Shown one piece after another: positions 12,351 to 23,048 of a DNA stretch of 64,000 bases. The translations under genes were made by a program, and so were the position numbers. How positions within the stretch are numbered: the first letter of the stretch is position 1; every line of letters starts with the position of its first letter. The notes beneath the pieces were generated by a model. That model saw nothing but the letters and a program-made list of their open reading frames with translations. It did not search any database and was not told where the DNA came from. This stretch comes from Diphasiastrum complanatum (taxonomy: Eukaryota > Streptophyta > Lycopodiopsida > Lycopodiales > Lycopodiaceae): positions 7,830,866 to 7,894,865 of the forward strand of contig CM055103.1 of assembly GCA_029204225.1 (NCBI GenBank), read 5' to 3'.

Positions 12351-13135
12351 GACAACTTCCCCTACCAGGCCCAGAGGCAAACTGGCTGACACGAGAGTCA
12401 GAAAAGTTTGAGAGCAAATACCCTCCCCACATGCGGGGAGGCAAAGAGGACGTAGATCAAAGCCAATACTCCACCAGGGCCGAGATCATCGCAGCGCTAG
12501 AACTGCAACCGGCGTGGCGGAATAAAGTCCTGAAAGATAGCAGGCGACTCCAAGAGTATCTGAAGGCACCGGCATGGAAGCGAGTGGATCCCTTCTACAT
12601 GTCACTCAAACGCAGAAATCCATGGCCGGTAGAAAAGCCACGAGTGGAGTTGGTAAACTGGCCAGTCATTCCGGGAATTTCAGAGAGAACCTCCCCGGAT
12701 GATCTAAGGCTGCAGCTACTCGACTTCGGGCACAAGAACAAAACAAGTGCCGATCTTTGTGTGCAAGAAAGTGCCGAATATTGCAGATCTATGGCCTTTC
12801 TGATGCAGCAAGATTGTTTCTGGGATCGAGGCTTGGATCCCATTAAGATCAACCCAAATATAGCCCTCCAGTCGGAAGAAGACCATGAAATGATGGCCAG
12901 GCTATACTACAGAGTGGCCTTTATGTCGTCGCATTATGTGACCATGGTGGAGGACTGGCAAGAAATGGGCTTTGTGGAGAAGATAAGAGAATACCTGGGG
13001 CCTCTCAATTTTGGAAGTAAGCTCCGCTTCCAAGTTTTTGAAGCCTTGGGGCGAAAGGTGAGCGAGAGAAAGCAAACGGCACGACGACGAAGCGAGCAGG
13101 ACTCGCAAGAAGTTCTCAGGAAGGCTGGAATGTAG
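12344..13135 (+). CDS. Unrecognised C-terminal protein of the nested element
   Basis: An open frame; the first ATG is at 12431 but codon-like sequence in frame (GPEANWLTRESEKF) starts about 30 codons earlier. The protein is charged and alpha-helical in character, rich in W and R, with stretches such as PAWRNKVLKDSRRLQEYLK, WPVIPGISERTSPDDLRLQL and YYRVAFMSSHYVTMVEDWQ. It ends in a basic tail at 13135. No catalytic motif of retroviral enzymes is seen. It is followed by an A-rich stretch, a possible polypurine tract (ATTAGGGGTGGATAA) and the LTR at 13301. I do not recognise the family. Confidence 0.5.
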   Translation, partial: RVGQLPLPGPEANWLTRESEKFESKYPPHMRGGKEDVDQSQYSTRAEIIAALELQPAWRNKVLKDSRRLQEYLKAPAWKRVDPFYMSLKRRNPWPVEKPRVELVNWPVIPGISERTSPDDLRLQLLDFGHKNKTSADLCVQESAEYCRSMAFLMQQDCFWDRGLDPIKINPNIALQSEEDHEMMARLYYRVAFMSSHYVTMVEDWQEMGFVEKIREYLGPLNFGSKLRFQVFEALGRKVSERKQTARRRSEQDSQEVLRKAGM

Positions 13136-13300
13136 CGGCCAATTGAGAGACTTCCAATTTTGAAAAAAAAAAAATAAGTTTTGCGGATAATAAACATCTG
13201 GTTTTACGGAAGCGAACGAAGATCCACGCTTTTCCAAGTGCCAAGCGGAAAGACATCACCGGTGTTGTAGTGGGTCCTGCAACAGATTAGGGGTGGATAA

Positions 13301-14409
13301 TGTTAGCAGATTCCAGAGAATCCCCAGATGCCGAGCCAAGCCGAAGACACAAAATACCTCTCACCCATGACCGAGGAGCTCTCAGAAGGATGAGAGCAGA
13401 AGAAGCTGAGAGCCGAGCATGACAGCCGAGAAATTACTAGCTAGGATGACAGTGAAATATCTATGTGAGCCTACATGGTGTAACCCAGAGAAGGAACGAC
13501 CATGTAGGAGTTAGTCATATTTCCTAGGCTTTGTAAATAAATGTAGACGCCCCTTAAATTAATTAGAGTGAGCCACCTTTTGATGGTGACCTTTAGTGGA
13601 AGGGCAAATTCCACATATAATTTCTAAGTTGGTGGAATTGCCACATGGGCTCCACATGGACAGCCTTCTTGCTTATTTAAGGGCCCCCCTCTCTTGTGAG
13701 GGAGCTTTGAATGTCAAGTTCTCTCGAGCAAATAAAGAAGATCCTCCACGAGTTCTTGATAATTGCTAAGCTCCTTGTTCATGGCAATGTTCTTGAGTGA
13801 AGTTTCTATGAGCATGCTTGATTTCCTTGTATTGTGGATTAATCAATTTCTTGTTTCCTTGTTTCTTGCTTAGTTGTGGATTAGGATTCATTTCTTGTTT
13901 GTGGAATAAGGTAGGAATCAGTACTCAAGTAAACTAAATAGGCTGAATTAGTGGTGTAGATCTTGCATACTTTCTTACATTCCAGTTCTTGATTGTTCTT
14001 GAGCAATATAGGCATCAAGAAATGAGTGTTTCTTGATTCTTAGACTGTTAAAATGCTGTTAGGAATCTAGTTTTTTGTTTCTTGTTCCTTGTTTCAGTAG
14101 TTAATCTTGTTCTTGATCGCTTTCTGATTTAGTAGATAGTGGTAGGATTGCTCCCTGTTTCAGAACGTTGATCTTCTTGAGCTATGTCTGGTTACATGGC
14201 TGGTTCATGCATGTAGCTGAGTATCGGATCCGTGACTCCCACTGACAGGCTGGGAAATACACGCTGCAACCTGAGTAGCACTTCTGTTTAGTAACTGTTC
14301 TAATAAGAAGAAGATCCGTAAGAACCGTAACTACAGAAGAACGAAGAAAGAAGAAGACGTAAACGAATCAATAAAAACCGTGTTCACAGATTCAGAGAAT
14401 CTGTGAACA
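13301..14409 (+). repeat. 3' LTR of the nested element
   Basis: The 1109-bp segment has inverted termini TGTTAGCAGATTC and GAATCTGTGAACA. Inside are a TATA-like TATTTAA near 13674 and an AATAAA at 13731-13736, fitting a U3-R-U5 layout. It is preceded by a purine-rich tract. The first 8 bases recur at the element's left end (9918). Confidence 0.7.
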
Positions 14410-14414
14410 ATCTC
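14410..14414. repeat. Target-site duplication ATCTC (right)
   Basis: Matches 9913-9917. LINE F4 resumes at once: GGTATCAACTCACATGGTATT aligns with GGACATCGACTATCATGGTT in copy A. Confidence 0.8.
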
Positions 14415-16134
14415 CATTCTTAGGGTATCAACTCACATGGTATTCTTAGTGTTCTCGCTTACTTGACACATTCAGCATTTCCATTTCAAATCTCCACGCT
14501 GGCTCCCATAAGTCTATTTGTCACTTCATTAACCAGGCTTATATCCAGCATACTTGGCATGATGAGTTGGGGGTCAAACCCAACTTCTATCGACCTAACT
14601 TCTTGGAGTTGAATACAGTTGGTTTGCCAATTCTACCTCAGTATCCGGACTCTGGTCTTACGCATAGCATCAAATTCCTCTTGGGCCAACTCCGGATTTC
14701 TTCACATCAGCTTGCAGTTAGGATAGGTCATTTTCAGTGTGTCTCCTGGACAGAGAGGCCTTGCCAATTTTGTACTCTTGGGGAAATTGAGAACAATCAC
14801 CTTATTTTCAATTGCTCCATATATAAAGAAATCTGAGGGAGGATCTTTTGCCTCTTTAGAGACTCTCCTATCACACTACGTTCTCTCATCACATATATGG
14901 ATCCGCGTTGTGTCGCTCTCATGATTTGGGACATGTTACTACTTCGGAACAATCTTTGTCATGTACAGCAAAATCTACCTCACAACTCCAGATCACCTCT
15001 TTTTTCTCTTGGGAAAGATCTTGTGACGATTTCAAGTCTAATGATGAGACTAATACTCCTATTCGGGACCATCACAGAGATCAGAGATGCTGAGTACACC
15101 ATCAATTAGAGCCACTCAACTGTCACATACCCAAAGAGCACATACTCGACATCCGCGTCGATGACAACGATAGCGATCCACTCTCAGTATGCTTCTTGGT
15201 ACTGCCCATATCACCACTTTCTTCGACAGGATTTGATGATTACATTTTCTACATATATCTATATGTCTTAAATCCCAGGTTTTTCCCTTATTTCTAGTCC
15301 TTTTGAACGCATTTATGATTTCGGTGTTTTTATGCTTCCGCAGTTTCATTCTTTTTTTTTCTCTCTCCAAGATGTAGTAAGTAAAGAAGCAGAGACCCGT
15401 CATCTTTATGCAATTGGTCAGGCAGGATTTTGAATGCACTATTCTATCTTTAATCGTATATTCTCTCAGGTCTCTGATTGAAGAGACTAGAACCAAGAAA
15501 GGCCAGATTTTCTGCTGCTTTGTTGATTTGAACGTTGACTCCGTTCCCATACAACAGCTACAAGACCTCCAGTTCCCACAAGATGTCATCTTGGCAATTA
15601 GGACTTTATATGGGAGAGTTGTTGGATGCTTCATCTTCAAAGGGTATCGTGGAGCATGCCTCGAGTACTATTGGTGTCAACCAACGATGCTCACTTACAC
15701 TTCTGGACCTCTATATTGATGAGCTTAAGAGAGTCAGTGGACAATCGAGTGGCCAAGGATGCTTGTTGGGTAAGATCTTGATACAAATCCTTGTCTACGC
15801 AAATGATGTTGTATTGGTTTTTCGTACTAGAGAGGGTCTACAGAGATATTTGGTTGTTCTATTTACTTTTTGTCAATCTATGGCCCATGAGGTGAATGTT
15901 AATAAAACCAAGGTCATGGCCTTGGACAGTTACGCTCCTTCATGCGGAGACAGAGACTCCCAATTGATGATTAGCCATTGGAGGTCGTACCATCGTATAC
16001 TTCGGTGTTCTCTTCTCGACCCCTATATTCAATATGAGACTTGTTGCTAAGACTCGACTTGGGAAGGGCCTTTCCTCTCTAGTCTAGATGAAGAGATTGT
16101 GCTTCAAGAGACACAAACGTGACGTAGACAGTAA

Positions 16135-16142
16135 GTGTCATA
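16135..16142. repeat. 8-bp target duplication GTGTCATA (left)
   Basis: Repeated exactly at 16641-16648. Removing one copy and the 498 bases between restores alignment of F5 with copy A at 6663-6690 without a gap. Confidence 0.75.
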
Positions 16143-16640
16143 GAATGTTTTGTGGACCTTGCAGCTTTTCCTCGTCCGGGATCTGAACTAACAAAAAAAG
16201 TATAAACTCGGTATGGTCTTTTTGCAACGTGTTTGAAACGGGAAAGAATTGGCTCTGTCGGGAAAGGGACAACAAAACATTTCTAGGGTCTTTTATTTTG
16301 CTTGTTTTATTCCTAGCCTTTTGTTAAAGAAAAAACAAGTGTTGTTTAAATGTCCAGACAGTGATTATAGCTTTATACAATGACAATATAAATAATTGGT
16401 AATTGACAAACTTAGACGACTAAGTACTCCATGAGACATTGAGATACACAATGCACATGCACAAGGTATTCATGATTCTACTATTCCCTACTGAGTTCTA
16501 ATAAAGTTTTATATGCCAAACTTTCACACACACATTAGGAGGTTATTTTTCTCCTCTAATTTTAAAATCCGTTTCAAACGGTTCATTTGAAACGGACTTT
16601 TGGAGTTTCATTGAAGGAAACGTATTTCACTGAGATATTG
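16143..16640. mobile_element. 498-bp insertion in LINE F5
   Basis: Defined by the 8-bp duplication GTGTCATA. There is no coding capacity and no obvious terminal inverted repeat (starts GAATGTTTTGTGG, ends CTGAGATATTG). Short GAAACG motifs recur in its right half. An 8-bp duplication is typical of hAT-superfamily elements, so a non-autonomous hAT derivative is possible, but the missing inverted repeats leave this open. Confidence 0.6.
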
Positions 16641-16648
16641 GTGTCATA
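16641..16648. repeat. 8-bp target duplication GTGTCATA (right)
   Basis: Right-hand copy of the duplication at 16135-16142. Confidence 0.75.
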
Positions 16649-17840
16649 TGTTTGGCACTCTGGTTACCCCTGCAGCTATGTATGCAATAGAGAGTTGGTG
16701 TACTGGATAGTTACCATTTGATTGGGCCAGCTTCTCATGCATTCAAACCTCCATGCTCTCATGTATAATTTGTGGGAAAATTTTCTTTGTTCCTCACCCT
16801 ATCATCGTTGTAGAGTTTTGCAGTCTCATCTTTTCACCTTCAGCTATTTTCAGACTGATCCTTCTTATTCAGAGGGTCTCTTTGATGAGCCAATCAAACA
16901 GCTGTATTATTAGATATCCATGGGATGCACTTCCATCATCTAGGACACTAGCTGGATGAGGTTATCAGCTTTCCCGGTATGACCAGGCTTCTGGACTACT
17001 TGCCTCACTAGATATATCTATATCTAGTCTTCCAAAGGGTATGCACAACTGCATCAAACGGTTCATACACGGGAAGTATGCTCGTTTGACCTGGTTTGGC
17101 CCACTGGGGGGGGTCAAGCTTGATTTTTACAAGACACTTCTTGGATTTGGACACGCCTGGCCTTTACATCCGCCCACGATACTTGGCATCAAGGATTTTT
17201 CATAGCCTACAAATATCCCTAGGTTAGCTGAGGGTTTCTTCCCAACAGTTATGCATCGAGACAGATTGTTTTCAAGGGATTCTGCATGAGAATAGCGTAT
17301 GGTAGTTGTGCTCTATGGGTGTACCAAAGATAGAGGAGCATTTCATTCGATGTCTTATCTATTACGAGATCCGAGGTAGATAGTATTACCTATACCATGA
17401 CCAACCTCTGTGTCCATGCTCTCTTACCTCATATGTAGAACCAAAGATGTGTGGCTCTTATGATACGAGAGATGTTTGCCCTAAGGAGAGCCCGTTGTGA
17501 CATAGAGACTTTAGAGGGGCCTGGGGTGTCAACGACCTCAATCCACCATCAGTTCCCTTTTGCCACACTGACGTACACACAAGGATATACACGACAATGA
17601 CTCAAAAGACGAGGCGGTTCTTCCGTCTGGACACCAGTCCCACATGTGGCGTAGACATGGATGGTACGCTCACACCATGTTCCAGTCAGATAGATGCATT
17701 CCAGATGTAAAACAAGAGCTCTCCAATCCACAAAGTTACCTACTTTAGCCACTAGACCTACAGATACACACCTCCTTCAGACCACACGGCTTGCAGTATA
17801 GTCTCACCACTTTAATATTGATAGTTTATATGTTTCAGAG

Positions 17841-19885
17841 AAACTTCTCATCCTTTTTAGTTTGACATTTAAATCTCGTTAGTTTTACTAGGGTAACTCG
17901 ATTTGTCTATTTACTTGTTTAATTGAAGACATTTATGTGCTCCCAAGCTGCTTATCAACATGAAAACACAAGAAATCAACATGCATGTAACATGCAACTC
18001 AATATCTACATTAGCTTGAAAACAATAGATATACTTATCATGCAGGCTTAAGATCCAACATGCAAGATCATATAGTGACATGCAAGATGAAAATTAGCAT
18101 CGACAAGAAAACACAGCATAGAGGGGTGAAATGGGTGCACCACCACAGGCTTGGCGTGACAATGGGACACCCTTATTGCACGGATCACAGGAAATTTCTT
18201 CATATTAGATATTATAAACTCCATGGCTGAAAAATATCAGCAATATATAACGATGTCATGATTCCATTGAAGCACTTTACTGCAAGAAACCGATCCTTCA
18301 TTAATCAACAAAGTCACTGAGAAGTCTGTGAGCCTCACTTTTGCTGAATCCTTGCACTAAACCAAGAAGTTCTACGCAGAAACAGTACCATTTTGTCTCT
18401 TAAATATTCCTTTATGTGGTTGATCGCGTTCAAACTCCTGAACTCGATTTGAGGCAAGGTCTTCACCTACAAGCCACTTGTAGCAGGGATGTAATAGCAA
18501 CGATTTGAGCTTTGTGTATTCTGTGTTATTGGATAGAACAGAGTGCTGATTGACAAAATCTTATTTGCAAACCTACATCGAGAAATCTGTAACTTTAATT
18601 GCTTTAGACTCAGATTTTGTAAGTTTCCACTGAGCACATAACATCGCATGCACTGCTCCAGGCAGACTTGATCCCCTCATGAATGTCAGCTTTGGGCCTG
18701 ATTGCCTAAAACCCCATGCCACAGCTCCATAGATAATTACACTAAATTCAATACGCAAAGGGTTTCTGATAATAGGCTACTGTAACATCATCAGATAGGC
18801 TCTCATCTCCAAGATTGAGAAGTACTAGACTCACAAACGTGGACATTTGTACATAAAATAGGTCAGAAAAGTTAGCAAAGATCAATACCCAGCCATCATA
18901 AAACAGCCGCCTCGTCAGGCACTTGAAATCAATTTTCAACTAGGAGACAGCAATTTAAATGTCCCCATGATCATTTCATTGAAGTGCACCACTAGCTAGC
19001 AAAGGTTAAGATGTTTAAATGGCACGCTTGTTATATACTGCTCCATAGGTCCCTCCAAATGACATGATTCTGTGTATGTTAACTAACAAGCACAAGACAG
19101 CCAATACTTGCATTACCTTGTCAGCAAACATTGGCAAGCTCTGTGTGTACCAATGGTCATGTCAGTATGCAACCAAATTGCTGATACAATGAGAAGAAAT
19201 ATCACTTACAAAAACTTCAAGCACTATAATCCCTGGCCAACTTGATCAACGAACACCCAGCAACTCCTGCAACCTCAGAGGGCTTCTATAACTAACTAAA
19301 AAGTCTATATGAGATGAACCTCAAAATTGCCTGTCTGTGCTGAAAATCCAGGTTGAAGAACAACAAATATTGCAGTTGGAAGTTGAAATTCGAAGATGTG
19401 ATAAAACCTTTGGTCATCTAGTGATTTCTGATTTACCCATCCTGATAGCAAAGATGACTCAGATCCAGGTAGACTTATGATCCAGGTCAGCCACAGAGGT
19501 TCAATACCATGCTAACGTAGTCTATGGAAACGTCACACCTTGAGAGAAAATGCTTTGATGTCTCATTTCAGAAGAATTTTTGTTGTCATTACCGTCAATG
19601 TATCTCAAAGCTTCATACAGATTGAGATAACACTACCACCATACACCCTTTCCATATGGTAGTAACCTATTTGAGATTATTTCCAAAAACCTTAGTAATG
19701 TTAAAATCTTCAAGGTGGAAAACTTTCTTTAATTCCTATATTCCCACTGATGAACATAGTTTGGCTTTGACAACCATTCTTGCGCACCACCAATACATCA
19801 GCAAAACAGATAACAAGCGATACAGGGAAGTCACTGGAATAAGATGATTTTCACCTAACTGACATATAAATTACAGAGCTCATGT
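17841..19885. other. 3' flank of NUP205, no certain feature
   Basis: A/T-rich, single-copy-looking sequence downstream of the last recognised NUP205 codon. Two short open minus-strand stretches (about 18373-18500 and 19050-19175) could be remains of, or splice partners for, the missing C-terminal part, but neither is convincing. Confidence 0.5.
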
Positions 19886-20011
19886 TCAAAAACTGATGAG
19901 CGCAAAGCACCTTTTTCTCAAGCTTTGAGTTGCATCTACATATTCTTGTCTGCCATAGGCCTTGATAACCTCATCAAGCTCATGCCTTGACAGTTCATTC
20001 ACATCTTGAAG
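19886..20011 (-). CDS. NUP205: NUP205 exon 10, ending in TGA
   Basis: Acceptor [31 protein letters not shown] then [14 protein letters not shown], then a short hydrophobic end and TGA at 19886-19888. Plant NUP205 normally continues after a KRRY-type stretch at this point. A weak alternative donor (AAAAAG|GTGCTT, about 19905) could skip the stop, but no convincing following exon was found. Confidence 0.75.
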   Translation of the reverse strand, partial: LQDVNELSRHELDEVIKAYGRQEYVDATQSLRKRCFALISF

Positions 20012-23000
20012 CTGTCAACAAGAGCATAGGTATGTAAGCTTCCTTAATGACCACGTTCAAAAAAATTCAAGACCTTACAAGGAATGAGCTCTCCCCGCAA
20101 TAACCACAGTAAATAAAGTGAAGCCCAAACAAGGAGAATGACCTCTCACCTTTGCGATGAGAAGTCCTTTTTCTTCAACTGCGGATTCCAAATCTGTAGA
20201 AGCTTGCTGCAAAAGATTTGCAAGAAGCCTCAAAGTCGGCTGCCTGTGTCTACCCATACTGTATTGACTGCCTGGCAGTGGTTCTGGTGCCTGCATGAAT
20301 AAAAATTGACGCTTAGCCATACTGGATTCAGTTAAGAATAACTGAAAAAGCTAGATATGCTTCAATTGAACATCTTCTTGATTGAATTGCCTACAATTGC
20401 ATAACCTCCACTTCCTTGTATTGTACAGCAATATCCAGATGATAATACACTCTCTCTTTACCTATTATCTCTTCAATACTTGGGAGGGGGGTTTATAATT
20501 ACATTCAGAAACAATAATCTAAACTCCCCACAAAGTTCCTCTTGTGATTCAGATTAATTCCTACAATTGAATCAAATCATTTTAAAATTAAAAAAAACAT
20601 TGGAGAAAAGCCTATTTCTAGGTTTCAAGATTTTTAACTCCTGAAAACTGAAAATTACACTTATTTGACTGATTTGTATAATAAAATACTTACCACAGCA
20701 TATATATATTATACTAGAAATTTGAGTCAATGAAGGTTCCCAGTCAATGTAGTAGATTATTAATTGCAAAATATTTTAGTCAATTATGTTCACGTAGATA
20801 TGTTAACTACAACACTGCCAGAAGATTTGAAATGATTAGGCTTATACAGTGGAACACTGTGAATGTTCGAATCCCGAAAGGTTCAATTCAATTAGCGTTA
20901 TGCAAAAAAGGATATTTGAATAGGAAGAAAGAGTTCTGTCTTCTAATGCAACATGCAGATATCCCAATGCCCAAAATGTAAGGTCAAAACCCATCATATA
21001 TGTTGATTGCATTGCTGTTTGCAATTGTAAATGTGACTGTAAAGAAGCATCTTATCAGGACACATTCAAATCAAGTTTATTTATTATTGAACACTCTCCA
21101 AAATCAAACATCAAAACCATTTGCGCAAACTTTTGATGTACACTGCAATTGCGATTGCTAATATTGGTCATTGCATATAAATCTAGTCAGTACTCGTTCC
21201 AAGAACATTCAAATCAATTCGAGCATAAATATATTAATTCAAGTGGTAGGCTTTTACAAGATTTATATTGATTAGGTTCTGTAAAGTTCATTGTCCACGT
21301 TTGTCCATACATGTCTATCTTTTTCCAAATTTGAAGATGATCTCTTTTTTCTCTCTCTTCTTGATCCCCCAAAAACTCCACAGTTACTGTTGTCTCCAAA
21401 TCTATTGCATTTGTTGTTATAATTGCATTATCCTCTACCGCCTACACATCCAGTGTAGTACCTCAGCTACCACCGCACCAAGACGACACTATCGAAGGAC
21501 AGCAGACTACCCCGTTTCCAACCAATGTCTCTACTCATCTGTCCCACGACTACACCCCTTCCCAACCTATGGAGGGATTTTTGCTCCACGAGTTTGGCTG
21601 GCTAAAAGAGGAACTGCGAGAACTTCAACGACGAGTTGGAGTTATTTGGAATCAGAAAATGGCAAAATCAAGATGAAAATGGAAGAGCTGCAGTCCGAAA
21701 ATTTGGGATTGAACACATACAAAATGGGTCAAAGGACCCCCACAAGCTCCGCTGCATGTATCCAGAACTCATCTCCAAACACAGTGGCCTGGAAATATGT
21801 CGCATCTGCGCTGATGCCTCTAAAATCCAGGAAGGCCTCGCTAGAAACCAACCACCACATTGGGTCCTTCACTGCCATCAGTCACTCTAGAACCAAGAAG
21901 TAGTAGGCAAAGCGGGTGGGTGCTGGCTTCTTCAAGTCCAATGGCGAGAAGGTGCGGAATAGGGTAAGCACGCGCTTCTTCCGCTTCTTCCTGGTGATGA
22001 AATTGACCACGCGCATGGCCTGAGAAGTAATTTGCAACACAGACATCCAGTAGAAAGTTTAGATAACCGCTGAGATGGGTTTAGCAGGATGAAGCAAGTG
22101 TCAAGGAAGATAGCAAAGCAAATGGAAAAAATTATACCTCTCTAATCCATGGAAGTGCACACAGGTCATGAATGAGGAGGTCTATGCAGTGTGCAGCACA
22201 TGGTATCCATACATTGGCGAGGTGCTCCCTCATCAAAATCTCTCCCATCTGCTTACAGTTCGTGGCATTGTCTGTGAACCTGAACCACGTGCTCCACCCC
22301 AATGTCAACAATCACATCTCTCACAGCCTCCCATATGAAGTTGGTTGTGATGGCTGCACCACCTCGAGTGGCATTCATGCCACGCAAGAAGACTGTGCCA
22401 AGCAGGCAAGAAACCAAGATATTGATGACGAATCGCCGACGAATATCAGGCCATCCATCACTCAATATCGTGCATCCATACCTGCCACAAAACACCCATT
22501 AGCCACATGCAAACAGTGCGCTACTGGCAAAATGGAACCAAAGCAAAGAGTTTGGAGGTGTGTCACTATCTCTGGCAGGATTTGTCGGTGTGTGGTGCAT
22601 CTGCTGCTGACGACGAGGGACGAGAAGGACCTGCTGCCACTGATCCCACATGCCCGGGTGATGCTCGGGGCTCCTAATCTAGGTCCTGCTGTTGTGGATG
22701 GAACTGGAGTGGCCTCGCCTAGACAATGCACTGCACCTAAACCATGCCCAGACCGTATTGTACTAGGCCCTGCACCTGTACTAGGCCCTGCCCGTGATGT
22801 ACTAGGCCCTGCACCCGTCGTAGGCCATGTCCGTGCTGTACTAGGCCCTGCCTGTGAGCCTGCAGCTGCCCCTGCTACCCGTCCCTGTCCAAAACCCTGT
22901 GATGGTCTCACTGGCTGGGTGGATGTACCATCGGGCCCATACATATCCATCAACCTCTGCACCTCCTCACATTCTCTCTCTAAAATATCTTTAACATATT

Positions 23001-23048
<48 letters not shown>

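Larger units (their letters stand above)
9918..14409 (+). mobile_element. Nested 4.5-kb element with LTR-like 3' end and unrecognised proteins
   Basis: The element is bounded by the 5-bp duplication ATCTC and interrupts LINE F4. The left end reads TGTTAGCAACATATG. The right end ...GAATCTGTGAACA is the inverse of TGTTCACAGATTC, close to the TGTTAGCAGATTC at 13301. So 13301-14409 looks like an LTR and the left end keeps only its first 8 bases. Coding sequence on the plus strand fills 9938-13135 but no gag zinc knuckle, protease, RT or integrase is recognisable. It is probably a non-autonomous LTR element with a gag-like product whose 5' LTR was lost. Confidence 0.7.
9213..15367 (+). mobile_element. 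LINE copy F4, split by a nested element
   Basis: Two segments (9213-9917 and 14415-15367) form one LINE unit. It begins at F3's tail with the RT stretch [11 protein letters not shown], then a diverged YADGVVLVS. After the interruption it continues with LNTVGLPILPQYPDSGLTHSIKFLLGQLRISSHQLAV and CQFCTLGEIENNHLIFNC. The LINE sequence reads straight across when 9918-14409 and one copy of ATCTC are removed. The unit ends in a T-rich/CTCTCTC tail near 15350-15367. Many stops are present. Confidence 0.82.
15368..17840 (+). mobile_element. LINE copy F5, decayed and split
   Basis: Starts just after the short CT tail of F4 with RT sequence (EAETRHLYAIGQAGF). It continues through a YANDVVLV box, in which the catalytic YADD has become YAND. 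The downstream connection region is split at 16143-16640, and the C-terminal ORF2 remnant (EEHFIRCLIYYEIRG-like) lies near 17330-17380. It is full of stops and frameshifts. The right end is not sharp; LINE-like sequence fades around 17840 and no CT tail is seen. Confidence 0.7.

Noticed and set aside
18373-18500. Open minus-strand stretch (WLVGEDLASNRVQEFERDQ) as the NUP205 last exon
   Set aside because: Open only briefly and with no convincing similarity to the NUP205 end or good acceptor.
19050-19175. Minus-strand stretch LPMFADKVMQVLAVLCLLV as a NUP205 C-terminal exon
   Set aside because: It vaguely fits the LAEHVLNIILIHL pattern, but splice sites would cut through it and the preceding conserved residues are missing.
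22735-22870. Short spaced repeats (ACTAGGCCCTGC) as a CRISPR-like array
   Set aside because: Degenerate units with no uniform spacers; they encode AGPST repeats in a hAT linker of a plant nuclear genome.
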